The translations under genes were made by a program, and so were the position numbers. Source: Pseudomonas sp. ABC1 (GTDB taxonomy: Bacteria; Pseudomonadota; Gammaproteobacteria; Pseudomonadales; Pseudomonadaceae). From it: a stretch of DNA of 64,000 nt. Location: positions 2,044,001 to 2,108,000 of the forward strand of contig NZ_CP058349.1 of the NCBI RefSeq assembly GCF_013395055.1. Direction: 5' to 3'. Positions 27,791-36,806 of the stretch are shown here, piece after piece. The first letter of the stretch is position 1; the number at the start of each line of letters is the position of its first letter. Under the pieces are notes generated by a model, which worked only from the letters and a program-made list of their open reading frames with translations, was not told the origin of the DNA and made no database searches.

Positions 27791-29596
27791 ATGAGCAAGA
27801 AAATCCACGTCACCGACACTATCCTGCGCGACGCCCACCAGTCGCTGATCGCCACCCGCATGCGCCTGGAAGACATGCTGCCGATCTGCGAAAAGCTCGA
27901 CAAGGTCGGCTACTGGTCGCTGGAAGTCTGGGGCGGCGCCACCTTCGACGCCTGCGTGCGCTTCCTCAAGGAAGACCCGTGGGAGCGCCTGCGCAAGCTG
28001 CGCGCAGCCCTGCCCAATACCCGCCTGCAAATGCTGCTGCGCGGGCAGAACCTGCTCGGCTACCGTCACTACAGCGACGACGTGGTGGAAGCCTTCGTCG
28101 CCAAGGCCGCCGAGAACGGCATCGATGTGTTCCGCATCTTCGACGCCATGAACGACGTGCGTAACCTGGAAACCGCCATCCGCGCGGTGAAGAAGAGCGG
28201 CAAGCACGCCCAGGGCACCATCTGCTACACCACCAGCCCGGTGCACACCATCGAAGCCTTTGTGGAGCAGGCGCGGACCATGCGCGACCTGGGTGTCGAC
28301 TCCATCGCCATCAAGGACATGGCCGGCCTGCTCACCCCCTACGCCACCGGCGACCTGGTGCGCGCGCTGAAGGCGGAAATCGGCCTGCCGGTGTTCATCC
28401 ACTCCCACGACACCGCCGGCGTCGCCAGCATGTGCCAGCTCAAGGCCATCGAGAATGGCGCCGGGCACATCGACACGGCCATTTCCAGCTTCGCCTGGGG
28501 CACCAGCCATCCCGGCACCGAGTCGATGGTCGCGGCGCTGCGCGGCACCGAATACGACACCGGCCTGGACCTGGAACTGATCCAGGAGATCGGCCTGTAC
28601 TTCTATGCCATCCGCAAGAAGTACCACCAGTTCGAAAGCGAATTCACCTCCGTGGACACCCGCGTGCAGGTCAACCAGGTGCCGGGCGGCATGATGTCCA
28701 ACCTGGCCAACCAGTTGAAGGAACAGGGCGCGCTGAACCGCATCAACGAAGTGTTCGCCGAAATCCCACGGGTGCGCGAAGACCTCGGCTTCCCACCGCT
28801 GGTCACCCCCACTTCGCAGATCGTCGGCACCCAGGCGGTGTTCAACGTGCTCGCCGGCGAGCGCTACAAGACCATCACCAATGAGGTGAAGTACTACTTG
28901 CAGGGCCGCTACGGCAAGGCGCCGGGCACCATCGACAAGAAACTGCAACTGCAGGCCATTGGCGGTGAGGAAATCATCGACGTGCGCCCGGCCGACCTGA
29001 TCCCGCCGGAACTGGACAAGCTGCGCGCGGAAATCGGCGGCCTGGCCACATCGGAAGAGGACGTACTGACCTACGCCATGTTCCCCGACATCGGGCGCAA
29101 GTTCCTCGAAGAGCGTGAGGCCGGCACCCTGGTTCCGGAAGCGCTGCTGCCCATCCCCGACGGCCAATCCCAGGGGGCCAGCGGCCAGGGCGTGGCGACC
29201 GAGTTCGTCATCGACGTGCACGGCGAGAGCTACCGGGTCGATATCACCGGCGTCGGCGTCAAGGGAGAGGGCAAACGCAACTTCTACATCTCCATCGACG
29301 GCGTGCCGGAAGAAGTGGTGGTCGAGCCGCTCAACGACTTCGTCGGCGGTGCCGGTGACAAGCGCAAGCAGGCCAGCGCGCCGGGCGACGTCAGCACCAG
29401 CATGCCGGGCAACATCGTCGACGTGCTGGTCCAGGTCGGCGACACCGTCAAGGCGGGCCAACCGGTGCTGGTCACCGAGGCAATGAAGATGGAAAGCGAA
29501 GTCCAGGCGCCCATCGCCGGCACCGTCAAGGCCGTGCACGTGGCCAAGGGCGATCGCGTCACCCCCGGCGAAGTGCTGGTGGAAATCGACGCCTGA
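27791..29596 (+). CDS. pycB: Pyruvate carboxylase subunit B (carboxyltransferase/biotin carrier)
   Basis: Transfers the carboxyl group from biotin to pyruvate to give oxaloacetate. The 601-aa protein has the TIM-barrel carboxyltransferase domain from the N-terminus (VTDTILRDAHQSL; FDAMNDVRN; SHDTAGVASM), the conserved PYC/OADA domain, a linker near residues 455-540, and a biotinyl domain with the acceptor Lys566 in TEAMKMES. Subunit layout resembles the alpha chain of oxaloacetate decarboxylase, but the neighbouring pycA and the absence of beta and gamma decarboxylase subunits argue for carboxylase. A GAGGAGAG ribosome site precedes the ATG. Confidence 0.95.
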   Translation: MSKKIHVTDTILRDAHQSLIATRMRLEDMLPICEKLDKVGYWSLEVWGGATFDACVRFLKEDPWERLRKLRAALPNTRLQMLLRGQNLLGYRHYSDDVVEAFVAKAAENGIDVFRIFDAMNDVRNLETAIRAVKKSGKHAQGTICYTTSPVHTIEAFVEQARTMRDLGVDSIAIKDMAGLLTPYATGDLVRALKAEIGLPVFIHSHDTAGVASMCQLKAIENGAGHIDTAISSFAWGTSHPGTESMVAALRGTEYDTGLDLELIQEIGLYFYAIRKKYHQFESEFTSVDTRVQVNQVPGGMMSNLANQLKEQGALNRINEVFAEIPRVREDLGFPPLVTPTSQIVGTQAVFNVLAGERYKTITNEVKYYLQGRYGKAPGTIDKKLQLQAIGGEEIIDVRPADLIPPELDKLRAEIGGLATSEEDVLTYAMFPDIGRKFLEEREAGTLVPEALLPIPDGQSQGASGQGVATEFVIDVHGESYRVDITGVGVKGEGKRNFYISIDGVPEEVVVEPLNDFVGGAGDKRKQASAPGDVSTSMPGNIVDVLVQVGDTVKAGQPVLVTEAMKMESEVQAPIAGTVKAVHVAKGDRVTPGEVLVEIDA

Positions 29597-29607
29597 CCCT
29601 GTAGAAA

Positions 29608-29629
29608 CGGGCCGGGATCACCCGGCCCG
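29608..29629. terminator. GC hairpin between pycB and the AraC-type gene
   Basis: A perfect nine-base stem CGGGCCGGG with loop ATCA lies twelve bases after the pycB stop and just before the 3' end of the convergent regulator gene. Likely a shared terminator. Confidence 0.7.
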
Positions 29630-29635
29630 CTACCG

Positions 29636-30622
29636 CTACAGACGGGTGCGGACCTGGCGCGGCGACAGCCCGAACTGGCGCTTGAAGGCCGTGGCGAAGT
29701 TCGCCGCACTGCTGTAGCCGGCCAGCCAGGCGGCCTGTGCCACGCTGACGTCCTGCCGCTCCAGCGCATCGCGCGCCAGGCGCAGTTTGCGCCCGCGCAG
29801 GTATTCGAAAATGGTCATGCCCTGTGCTGCCTTGAACTGCACTTGCAGGGTATTGGCATTGACACCCACCTCCCGCGCGATCGCCTCCAATGTCCACTGG
29901 CTGCCCGGCTCACTGTCCAGCAACTCGACCACACGGCGAATGCGCAACTGCTCGCAGGGCCGTAGCGCACGGGCCGAATCACCCTGACGCTGGCCGATGA
30001 CCGCCAGCACCTCGGCGGCGATCTCCAGGCTGCGACTCTCCAGGTGCAAACGGTCGAGCAGGCCGTTGTAGCAGGACAAGCCAAGCATCTGCTCCGCCAT
30101 CGCCAGCAGGCGGGTCGACGGCTTCCAGGCCAGATTGGCCAGGTGCCGGCGACTGAACGCCAGCACCTCCTGATAACCGCCCAGGCCGCTCAACCCACCG
30201 CTCTCGAACCACTCCGGCGCCAGGCTCACCACCACCTTGCGCACATGGGCGCCACGCCGCGAGTCGCGCACGAACAGGTCCGGCTCGGCCAGGGCGACCG
30301 CCACCACTTCATTATGCAGGCGCCCGCTATTGCAGCGCCTGGGACCGAAATCGAAACGCTGCGAGCCGTACTGCACCGAGCAATTGCCTTCGAGGAACAG
30401 CACCACATTCAGGCACGGGCGTATCTGCGCGTGGGTGCGGAAGGTGTTGAGCTCCAGGCAATCGGAGTAATGCAGGAACAACCCCTCGCGCAAGCACACC
30501 CATTCGAGGCGCCCCTCGAACATGCGGTCATCCATGTCGGCTTCACGCCTGACTACCTGCAGGCGCGGGCTGATCTGGCTGGCCAGCTGTGACTGGCGAA
30601 CCAGGCGGACATCACTGCTCAT
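29636..30622 (-). CDS. AraC-family regulator of the divergent TonB receptor (PchR-like)
   Basis: A 328-aa activator with a C-terminal AraC DNA-binding domain of two helix-turn-helix units (about residues 230-328: WTLEAIAREVGVNANTLQVQFK and VAQAAWLAGYSSAANFATAFKRQFG, ending SPRQVR). The N-terminal domain (about 50-200) resembles those of PchR-type siderophore-sensing regulators. It is divergent from a TonB receptor gene with 254 bases between them, the arrangement of siderophore-inducible receptor/regulator pairs. Inducer unknown. Confidence 0.87.
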   Translation of the reverse strand: MSSDVRLVRQSQLASQISPRLQVVRREADMDDRMFEGRLEWVCLREGLFLHYSDCLELNTFRTHAQIRPCLNVVLFLEGNCSVQYGSQRFDFGPRRCNSGRLHNEVVAVALAEPDLFVRDSRRGAHVRKVVVSLAPEWFESGGLSGLGGYQEVLAFSRRHLANLAWKPSTRLLAMAEQMLGLSCYNGLLDRLHLESRSLEIAAEVLAVIGQRQGDSARALRPCEQLRIRRVVELLDSEPGSQWTLEAIAREVGVNANTLQVQFKAAQGMTIFEYLRGRKLRLARDALERQDVSVAQAAWLAGYSSAANFATAFKRQFGLSPRQVRTRL

Positions 30623-30776
30623 CGTATCTCCAGGCCATCAGTCGCATGGCTTGCCTGTGAAATGCCCTCGCACACGCGCTTCCCTGGCGGGACGAAACTG
30701 GTGGAATCAAAGCTTTTACTTGTTTGGGCAAACCTTTGCCAAAAACCCCCATGGCAAAATTTGCGACAAACAAGCG

Positions 30777-30795
30777 AATGAGAATTCCTTTTATA
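30777..30795 (+). promoter_or_regulatory. Possible Fur box before the TonB receptor
   Basis: AATGAGAATTCCTTTTATA lies about 80 bases before the receptor start. The AATGAGAAT part is like a Fur-box half; the other half is poor. The receptor would be expected to be iron-regulated, so the call leans on context. The rest of the divergent region 30623-30876 may hold regulator boxes that were not resolved. Confidence 0.35.
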
Positions 30796-30876
30796 AACGC
30801 CTGCCATTTTCCCTCATTACGCCTGTTCTGCAACCGTCCGGTTGCCGCTCCCAACACTGCACACTTCGGAAGCCCC

Positions 30877-32814
30877 ATGCACAGCATTCCCAGACACCGC
30901 ATCTCCCTGATCGCCGCCGCCATCACGCTGTTCTGCGGCAGCGCCGTGGCCGCCCCCTCGGGTGGCAGGATGGTCCTCGACTCCAACCTGGTGATCACCG
31001 CCAGCCAGACCGAAAAGACCGAGCTGAGCGCCCCGGCCAGCGTCACCGTGATCTCCCGCGAGCAGTTCAAGGACCAGCCGGTCAACGACCTCTCCGACAT
31101 CCTCAAGCGGGTGCCGGGCGTGCACATCAATGCGCGTTCGACCTATGGCCGCAATGAAATCAAGATCCGCGGCATGAACGCCGAGTACACCCTGCTGCTG
31201 GTCAACGGCCGCCGCGTCAACTCGCGCGACGCACTGACCGCCGCCTATGCCAACGACTTCGACCTGTCCTCGATCCCGGTCGCCGCCATCGAACGCATCG
31301 AAGTGATCCGCGGCGCCATGTCGTCGCTGTATGGCGCCGATGCCCTGGGCGGCGTGGTCAACGTCATCCTGCGCCAGCCGGGAGATGCCTTCGAAGGCTC
31401 GGCCAGCCTGCAATTCGACGCACCGACCGAGGGCAAGGGCGGCGACACCAGCAAGACCGGCGTCTACCTGGGCGGCCCCCTGGTCGATGGCAAGCTGCTC
31501 GGCAATGTCTCCCTTGAAGGCATACGCCGCTCCGCCTGGCAGACCGGCGAGAGCGTCAATCGCAACTCGGATGCACTGGAAGAGCGCGGCAAGGTCGGCA
31601 TGCTGGGCAACCTGAAATGGCTGCTCAGCGATAGCCAGGACATCGACGCGGACCTCTCCGTCAGCCGTGACAAACGCACCGCCGACTGGAACAACAACAA
31701 AACCACGCCACGCAATATCCAGGAGATGGAGCGGGTCGCCTTCGGCCTCGGGCATAACGCCCGCTGGCAGGATTTCGATACCCGCGTGCGCTACTACCTG
31801 GAGCGCTCCGAACTGCGCGACGACTCCGAGTTGAACCTGCGCGTAGTCGACATCGAACAACTCAACCAGACCTTCGACGCCCAGGGCACCGCCTACCTCG
31901 GCCGGCATACGCTGACTTTCGGCGGTGAATACCGCACCACTTACCTGGACAACGGCATGAACCTCGCCAATGGCGCTGTCGATGTGCACCAGAGCGCACT
32001 CTATGCCCAGGACGAAATCGCCCTCGGCGACCTCAGCCTGACCCTCGGCGCACGCCTCGACGACCACCAGCACTACGGCAACAAGGTCAGTCCACGCGCC
32101 TACCTCAACTATCACCTCACCCAAAACTGGGTGATTAAGGGCGGCGTCTCCAAGGCGTTCAAGGCGCCGACCATCGCCCAGTCCGACCCCGACTACGTCA
32201 TTTCCAGTTGCCGTGCCAAGTGCAGCCTGGCCGGCAATGCCAACCTGACCCCGGAAACAGCCACCAGCTACGAAATCGCCACGCTCTACCAGGGCAACGC
32301 CTGGGGCGGCGGCGTGACGCTGTTCAACAACGACATCGAGGACATGATCCTGGCCGACACCTGGAACAATCAGGTCGGTGCCCGCCTGACCTATCGCAAC
32401 GTCAACGAAGCGCGCGTGCGGGGCGTGGAAATGTCGCTCTGGCGCGACCTGAACGACAGCCTCAGCCTCAGCGCGGACCTGACCGTGCTGGATGCCCGTG
32501 ACCGGGAAACCGACAAGGAACTGACCCTCACGCCCAAGCGCACCTTCAACAGTCGCCTGGACTGGCACCCACGCAACGACCTGTCGACCTTCCTCGCCTA
32601 CCAGTACACCGGGCGCCAGTACGTGCGCACCGGCGAACGCTCATCCGGCTACGACACGGTCGACCTCGGCCTGGTCTATTCGGGACTGCGTGACACCGAA
32701 CTGTCGCTGGGCATCACCAACCTGACCAACAGCAAGCGCGACGACACCGCCGTGTCCTACGACTACATCATGAAGAGTCGCAGCCTGCAGGCCGGCGTCA
32801 CCTACAACTTCTGA
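30877..32814 (+). CDS. TonB-dependent siderophore-type receptor (CirA-like)
   Basis: A 645-aa outer-membrane receptor without a signalling domain. A signal peptide ends near SAVAAP, a TonB-box-like LVITAS follows, and the plug shows SAPASVTVISREQF, LKRVPGVHI and IEVIRGAMSSLYGADALGGVVN. The barrel includes the conserved FKAPTIAQSDPDY and NANLTPETATSYEIA segments and ends YNF. It resembles the CirA/BfrA-like group that takes up catecholate-type siderophores; the true ligand is unknown. The divergent AraC-type gene probably activates it, and a terminator hairpin follows at 32822. Confidence 0.92.
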   Translation: MHSIPRHRISLIAAAITLFCGSAVAAPSGGRMVLDSNLVITASQTEKTELSAPASVTVISREQFKDQPVNDLSDILKRVPGVHINARSTYGRNEIKIRGMNAEYTLLLVNGRRVNSRDALTAAYANDFDLSSIPVAAIERIEVIRGAMSSLYGADALGGVVNVILRQPGDAFEGSASLQFDAPTEGKGGDTSKTGVYLGGPLVDGKLLGNVSLEGIRRSAWQTGESVNRNSDALEERGKVGMLGNLKWLLSDSQDIDADLSVSRDKRTADWNNNKTTPRNIQEMERVAFGLGHNARWQDFDTRVRYYLERSELRDDSELNLRVVDIEQLNQTFDAQGTAYLGRHTLTFGGEYRTTYLDNGMNLANGAVDVHQSALYAQDEIALGDLSLTLGARLDDHQHYGNKVSPRAYLNYHLTQNWVIKGGVSKAFKAPTIAQSDPDYVISSCRAKCSLAGNANLTPETATSYEIATLYQGNAWGGGVTLFNNDIEDMILADTWNNQVGARLTYRNVNEARVRGVEMSLWRDLNDSLSLSADLTVLDARDRETDKELTLTPKRTFNSRLDWHPRNDLSTFLAYQYTGRQYVRTGERSSGYDTVDLGLVYSGLRDTELSLGITNLTNSKRDDTAVSYDYIMKSRSLQAGVTYNF

Positions 32815-32821
32815 TGCCCCA

Positions 32822-32849
32822 CAGGGCCGCCGTCATGGCGGCGGCCCTG
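32822..32849 (+). terminator. Terminator hairpin after the TonB receptor
   Basis: A ten-base stem CAGGGCCGCC (32822-32831) pairs with 32840-32849 across an eight-base loop, followed by a pyrimidine-rich tail CCTCTCCCTTCC. It begins eight bases after the receptor stop. Confidence 0.75.
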
Positions 32850-33054
32850 CCTCTCCCTTCCCCACCTCCCGCCTCATCGCCGAACTTCCCTCAACCGCTC
32901 TGCGACGATACGTACAGCCATTCTGCAACAGGCTTTGCGCCATACTGCCCAATACGTGCAAAAGCCTGCAGACACGACTGAATCGCGTTTATAGTACCTG
33001 CTCGGGCCAAGGCCTGTCGGACACACTCTCGAACCAAACCATAGGAGTCGTCAC

Positions 33055-34083
33055 ATGGAAACCACCATGAAAGCCGCGGTACTACGGAAATTCGGAGCAC
33101 CACTGCAGATAGAGGAAGTGCCGATCCCTCGCCCAGGACCGGGCGAACTACTGGTCAAGATCGCCGCCTGCGGCGTCTGCCACACCGACCTGCACGCCGT
33201 CGAAGGCGACTGGCCGGTCAAGCCAAACCCTCCCTTCATCCCCGGCCACGAAGGCGTCGGCCATGTGGTGGCGGTCGGCAGCGGGGTTACCCACGTCAAG
33301 GAAGGCGACCGTGTCGGCATTCCCTGGCTGTACTCCGCCTGCGGCCATTGCGAGCACTGTCTGGGCGGCTGGGAAACCCTCTGCGAGAGCCAGCAGAACG
33401 GTGGCTACTCGGTCAACGGCGGCTTCGCCGAATACGCCCTGGCTGACGCCGGCTACGTCGGGCGGTTGCCGGACAACGTCGACTTCATCGAGATCGCGCC
33501 GATCCTCTGCGCCGGCGTCACCGTCTACAAGGGCCTGAAGATGACCGACACCCGCCCCGGCCAATGGGTGGTGATCTCCGGTATCGGCGGCCTCGGCCAC
33601 GTGGCCGTGCAATACGCCAAGGCCATGGGCCTGAACGTGGCAGCGGTAGACGTCGACGACGACAAACTGGAACTGGCCACCCGCCTGGGCGCCGAAGTGG
33701 TGGTCAACGCCCGCAACACCGACCCGGCCGCCTACCTGAAGCAGCAGATCGGCGGCGCCCACGGCGCACTGGTCACCGCCGTCTCACCCATCGCCTTCCA
33801 GCAGGCCATGGGCATGACCCGCCGTGGCGGCACCATCGCCCTCAACGGCCTGCCGCCAGGCGAGTTCTCGCTGTCGATCTTCGACATGGTGCTCAACGGC
33901 ACTACGGTACGTGGCTCCATCGTCGGTACCCGCCTCGACCTGCAGGAAGCCCTGGACTTCGCCGGCGAAGGCAAGGTCAAGGCGACCGTCAGCAGCGACC
34001 GGCTGGAAAACATCAACGACATCTTCGGCCGCATGCACAAGGGCCAGATCAACGGCCGCGTGGTGCTCGACCTGAGCCTCTGA
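33055..34083 (+). CDS. adhA: Zinc-dependent alcohol dehydrogenase (propanol-preferring type)
   Basis: Oxidises short primary alcohols to aldehydes with NAD. The 342-aa length matches AdhA. Catalytic zinc ligands lie in CGVCHTDLH and GHEGVGHV with the later C in CAGVTVYKGLK; the four structural-zinc cysteines are in CGHCEHCLGGWETLC; the Rossmann loop is GIGGLGHVAVQYA. The ATG at 33055 has AGGAG seven bases upstream; a second ATG lies four codons in. It appears to be a single-gene unit. The upstream gap (32850-33054) contains no further gene. Confidence 0.94.
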   Translation: METTMKAAVLRKFGAPLQIEEVPIPRPGPGELLVKIAACGVCHTDLHAVEGDWPVKPNPPFIPGHEGVGHVVAVGSGVTHVKEGDRVGIPWLYSACGHCEHCLGGWETLCESQQNGGYSVNGGFAEYALADAGYVGRLPDNVDFIEIAPILCAGVTVYKGLKMTDTRPGQWVVISGIGGLGHVAVQYAKAMGLNVAAVDVDDDKLELATRLGAEVVVNARNTDPAAYLKQQIGGAHGALVTAVSPIAFQQAMGMTRRGGTIALNGLPPGEFSLSIFDMVLNGTTVRGSIVGTRLDLQEALDFAGEGKVKATVSSDRLENINDIFGRMHKGQINGRVVLDLSL

Positions 34084-34275
34084 CCCGCTATCCGCCGCAA
34101 CACCATAAGCGGCACGCTGCAACCTGGAAGCCATGAATGCGCAATGCATAAACCGGCTCCTGGCTGCAGCCTGCCGTACCAGGCACCGATTTCCCGATTC
34201 GAGAACGGCTTCACGGTTTCCCGGCACCCCGAGCGGTAGAGTTCCCCCCCTCACAACCGACCAAGGATGCCTGCC

Positions 34276-35288
34276 GTGCCCGGCACGTCGCTGCTCGACC
34301 CGAAGAACGACTTCGTCTTCAAGAGACTGTTCGCCTCCGCACCGGACCTGCTGACCGACCTGATCAACTGCATACGTAGCGATAGCGATGAGGCGCCAAT
34401 CGCCGTGGTGGAGATACTCAACCCGCACATCGCACCGGAGGATCTGCATGGCAAGTTCATCGTCCTCGACCTGCTGGCCCGCGATTCGCAGGGCCAACTC
34501 TACGATGTCGAAATGCAGGTACGCCGTCATGCCGGCTATGGCCTGCGCAGCCTCTACTACCTCGCCCGCACACTGGGCCAGCAACTGAGCAGAGGCGAGC
34601 ACTACAGCAGCCTGAAACCGGTGATCGGTATCCACCGGAGAACCTGTTCACGATCTCGCGAGCTAGAGTCCTGCAAGGCAAAAACAGGCGAAAAAGCGCA
34701 GTTTACAAACGGTAAATGAGCATTTTGAGCCTGTTTTTAACGCAGCAGGGCCGACGCGCAGCAGATCGTGAACAGGTTTTGATGGATTTCGAACTGCTCC
34801 CCGAAGCACAGGCCCATTGGCACTTCAACTTGCGTGACCGGGAATACCCTGGCGTCTCGCTCGAAGGGCTACACTTGCACCTGATCGAGCTGCCCAAGGC
34901 CGCCCGCCAGGCAGCGACTGGAGCGACAGGCCTGGCTGACTGGATCAGCTATTTCGAACACTGGCAGGAGGACAGCGTCATGCAGGACATTCAGCATCCC
35001 CCGGTGAAAGATGCCCTGGAAAGACTCCAGGGCCTCTCCAATGACACCGAAGAGCGCTACCGCGCCCTGGCCCGCGAGCGTGCGCTGCTGGACGAAGCCT
35101 TCTACATGGACGGCGCACGGATGGAGGGCGGCAGAGCCATCCTGACTAAACAGCTGAACCTGAAATTCGGCGCTTTGCCGACACCTGCACAGCAACGATT
35201 GCAGGCGGCCAGCGCCAGTGAGCTGGAGCAATGGTCCGAGCGCATCCTTTTCGCCGAGACGCTGGAAGACATATTCGCACCAGCCTGA
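34276..35288 (+). pseudogene. Rpn-family PD-(D/E)XK nuclease/transposase-like gene, broken by a 138-bp insertion
   Basis: The first part (to 34635) reads SLLDPKNDFVFKRLF, then FIVLDLLARD and YDVEMQV, the acidic D...E-x-Q nuclease core of the Rpn/PDDEXK_2 family, and stops being homologous after KPVIGIH. After the inserted element the reading resumes in another frame at 34779 with LMDFELLPEAQAHWHF, which is what should follow, and runs to FAPA at 35288. Removing 143 bases (34636-34778) joins the two parts in frame as GIH-LMDF. The GTG start is supported by AAGGA eight bases upstream. Such proteins nick DNA and promote recA-independent recombination. The gene is inactive unless the short N-terminal product has a role. 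Confidence 0.85.
34641..34778. mobile_element. MITE-like 138-bp element, copy 1 (inside the Rpn gene)
   Basis: Perfect 16-bp terminal inverted repeats (AACCTGTTCACGATCT at 34641-34656 and its complement at 34763-34778) bound a sequence that folds end to end, with further pairing of CTGC/GCAG (34671-34674 with 34745-34748), the AAAAACAGGC/GCCTGTTTTT arms and a TTTAC/GTAAA tip. No coding capacity. A second copy at 60757-60894 matches at 123 of 138 bases. The pentamers flanking this copy (CGGAG and TTGAT) do not match, although a five-base footprint exactly restores the host gene. The parent transposase is not in the window. Confidence 0.85.
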
Positions 35289-35412
35289 ACACAGGCCCGA
35301 GCACCGCTCCATCGCGGAACCGCCGGACACACCGGGCCTGCGTACAAATGCCTTGGGGTCTGTCGGGGCTTTTCGGTTTAGAATGCCGCGACATTCTTCC
35401 GGCGACAGTGAC

Positions 35413-36183
35413 ATGACCGATCCCCGCAAAGAACACGACGCAGAACCCACCACTCACTTCGGCTACCAGAGCGTGCCGGAAAGCCGCAAGGCGGAGAGAG
35501 TGGCCGAGGTATTCCACTCCGTCGCAGCCAAATACGACCTGATGAACGACCTGCTTTCCGGCGGCATGCACCGACTGTGGAAGCGCTTCACCATCGAGCT
35601 GTCCGGTGCCCGTCATGGCAACCGCATACTGGATATCGCGGGCGGTACCGGCGACCTGGCGCGGCAGTTCTCGCGCATCGTCGGGCCTACCGGCCAGGTG
35701 GTACTGGCCGATATCAATGCCTCGATGCTCAAGGTTGGGCGTGACCGCCTGCTGGACAAGGGCGTGGCCGGCAATATCGAGTTCGTCCAGGCCGACGCCG
35801 AGAAACTGCCCTTCCCGGACAACCACTTCGACGTGGTGACCATCGCTTTCGGCCTGCGCAACGTGACGCACAAGGATGAGGCCATCCGTTCCATGCTGCG
35901 TGTGCTCAAGCCCGGTGGCCGGCTGCTGGTGCTGGAGTTCTCCAAACCGTCCAGCGCCCTGCTGTCCAAGGCCTACGACACCTACTCGTTCAATGTCATG
36001 CCGCTGATCGGCAAATTGGTGACCAAGGACGCCGAGAGCTATCGCTACCTGGCCGAGTCGATCCGCATGCACCCGGACCAGGAAACCCTCAAGGGCATGA
36101 TGCACGAGGCCGGTTTCGAGAACGTCACCTACCACAACATGACCGGCGGCATCGTCGCCCTGCACCGGGGCATCAAGCCCTGA
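35413..36183 (+). CDS. ubiE: Ubiquinone/menaquinone C-methyltransferase UbiE
   Basis: SAM-dependent C-methyltransferase of ubiquinone synthesis (demethoxyquinol step). The 256-aa protein carries the UbiE start segment THFGYQSV, the SAM loop ILDIAGGTGDLARQFS, and the UbiE signatures YDLMNDLLSGGMHRLWK and NVTHKDEAIRSMLRVLKPGG. The start at 35413 gives the family N-terminus MTDPRKEH. It is the first gene of the ubiE-ubiJ-ubiB operon; the start of ubiJ overlaps its stop. Confidence 0.97.
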   Translation: MTDPRKEHDAEPTTHFGYQSVPESRKAERVAEVFHSVAAKYDLMNDLLSGGMHRLWKRFTIELSGARHGNRILDIAGGTGDLARQFSRIVGPTGQVVLADINASMLKVGRDRLLDKGVAGNIEFVQADAEKLPFPDNHFDVVTIAFGLRNVTHKDEAIRSMLRVLKPGGRLLVLEFSKPSSALLSKAYDTYSFNVMPLIGKLVTKDAESYRYLAESIRMHPDQETLKGMMHEAGFENVTYHNMTGGIVALHRGIKP

Positions 36184-36806
36184 TGTTGCGCAGCGCCCTG
36201 CTGGCCAGCGCCGAGCGCGTCATCGAGCAGGCCCTGCGCCTGGACGCGACGGCCCTGCCACGCCTGGCCAGGCTGGCCGGCAAAGTGATCGAGGTACGAG
36301 CCTCGTCACCGGGCTGGACACTGTTCCTGCTGGCCGATGCCCAGGGGCTGCGCCTCGCCGAACACTGGGAAGCACCCGCCGACTGCCGCTTGATCGCCCC
36401 CACCGCCAGCCTGCTGAAACTGGCCCTGGAGCGGGACAAGAATGCCGTCCTGCACGGGCCGGATGTCACCCTCGAGGGTGACAGCGGCCTGCTGCTGAGC
36501 CTCTCGGCCATCCTCCAGGACCTCGAACTCGACTGGGAATACCCGCTCAGCCAGTGGATCGGTCCGCTCGCCGCGCAATTCATCGGCAGCGGCCTGCGCA
36601 GCCAGGCGACCTGGGCCGGAGACAGCCTCGCCAGCCTGCAACGGAGCCTGGCCGAGTACCTGGCCGAAGAGTCGCGCACCCTGGTCGGGCGCAATGAAGC
36701 CGAAAGCCGTTTCAACCAGTTGGACGAACTGAAGCTTGCCCTCGACCGGCTCGATGCCCGGGTCGAGCGCATCCACCGCAACCTGAACACAGAACCCCAC
36801 GCATGA
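36183..36806 (+). CDS. ubiJ: Ubiquinone biosynthesis accessory factor UbiJ (SCP2 domain)
   Basis: A 207-aa protein with an N-terminal SCP2-like lipid-binding domain (about residues 15-115; WTLFLLADAQGLRLAEHWEAP) and a C-terminal coiled-coil-like tail (AEYLAEESRTLVGRNE; LDELKLALDRLDARVERI). UbiJ holds the polyprenyl intermediates in the soluble Ubi complex together with UbiK. The ATG overlaps the ubiE stop (TGATG) and the stop overlaps the ubiB start by four bases, so all three genes are translationally coupled. Confidence 0.93.
   Translation: MLRSALLASAERVIEQALRLDATALPRLARLAGKVIEVRASSPGWTLFLLADAQGLRLAEHWEAPADCRLIAPTASLLKLALERDKNAVLHGPDVTLEGDSGLLLSLSAILQDLELDWEYPLSQWIGPLAAQFIGSGLRSQATWAGDSLASLQRSLAEYLAEESRTLVGRNEAESRFNQLDELKLALDRLDARVERIHRNLNTEPHA

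Noticed and set aside
27791..29596. Considered as oxaloacetate decarboxylase alpha subunit
   Set aside because: No beta or gamma decarboxylase subunits are present and a biotin carboxylase gene and pycR-type regulator adjoin it, so pyruvate carboxylase fits better.
30777..30795. A confident Fur box before the CirA-like receptor
   Set aside because: Only one half matches well, so it is listed at low confidence and not used as a finding.
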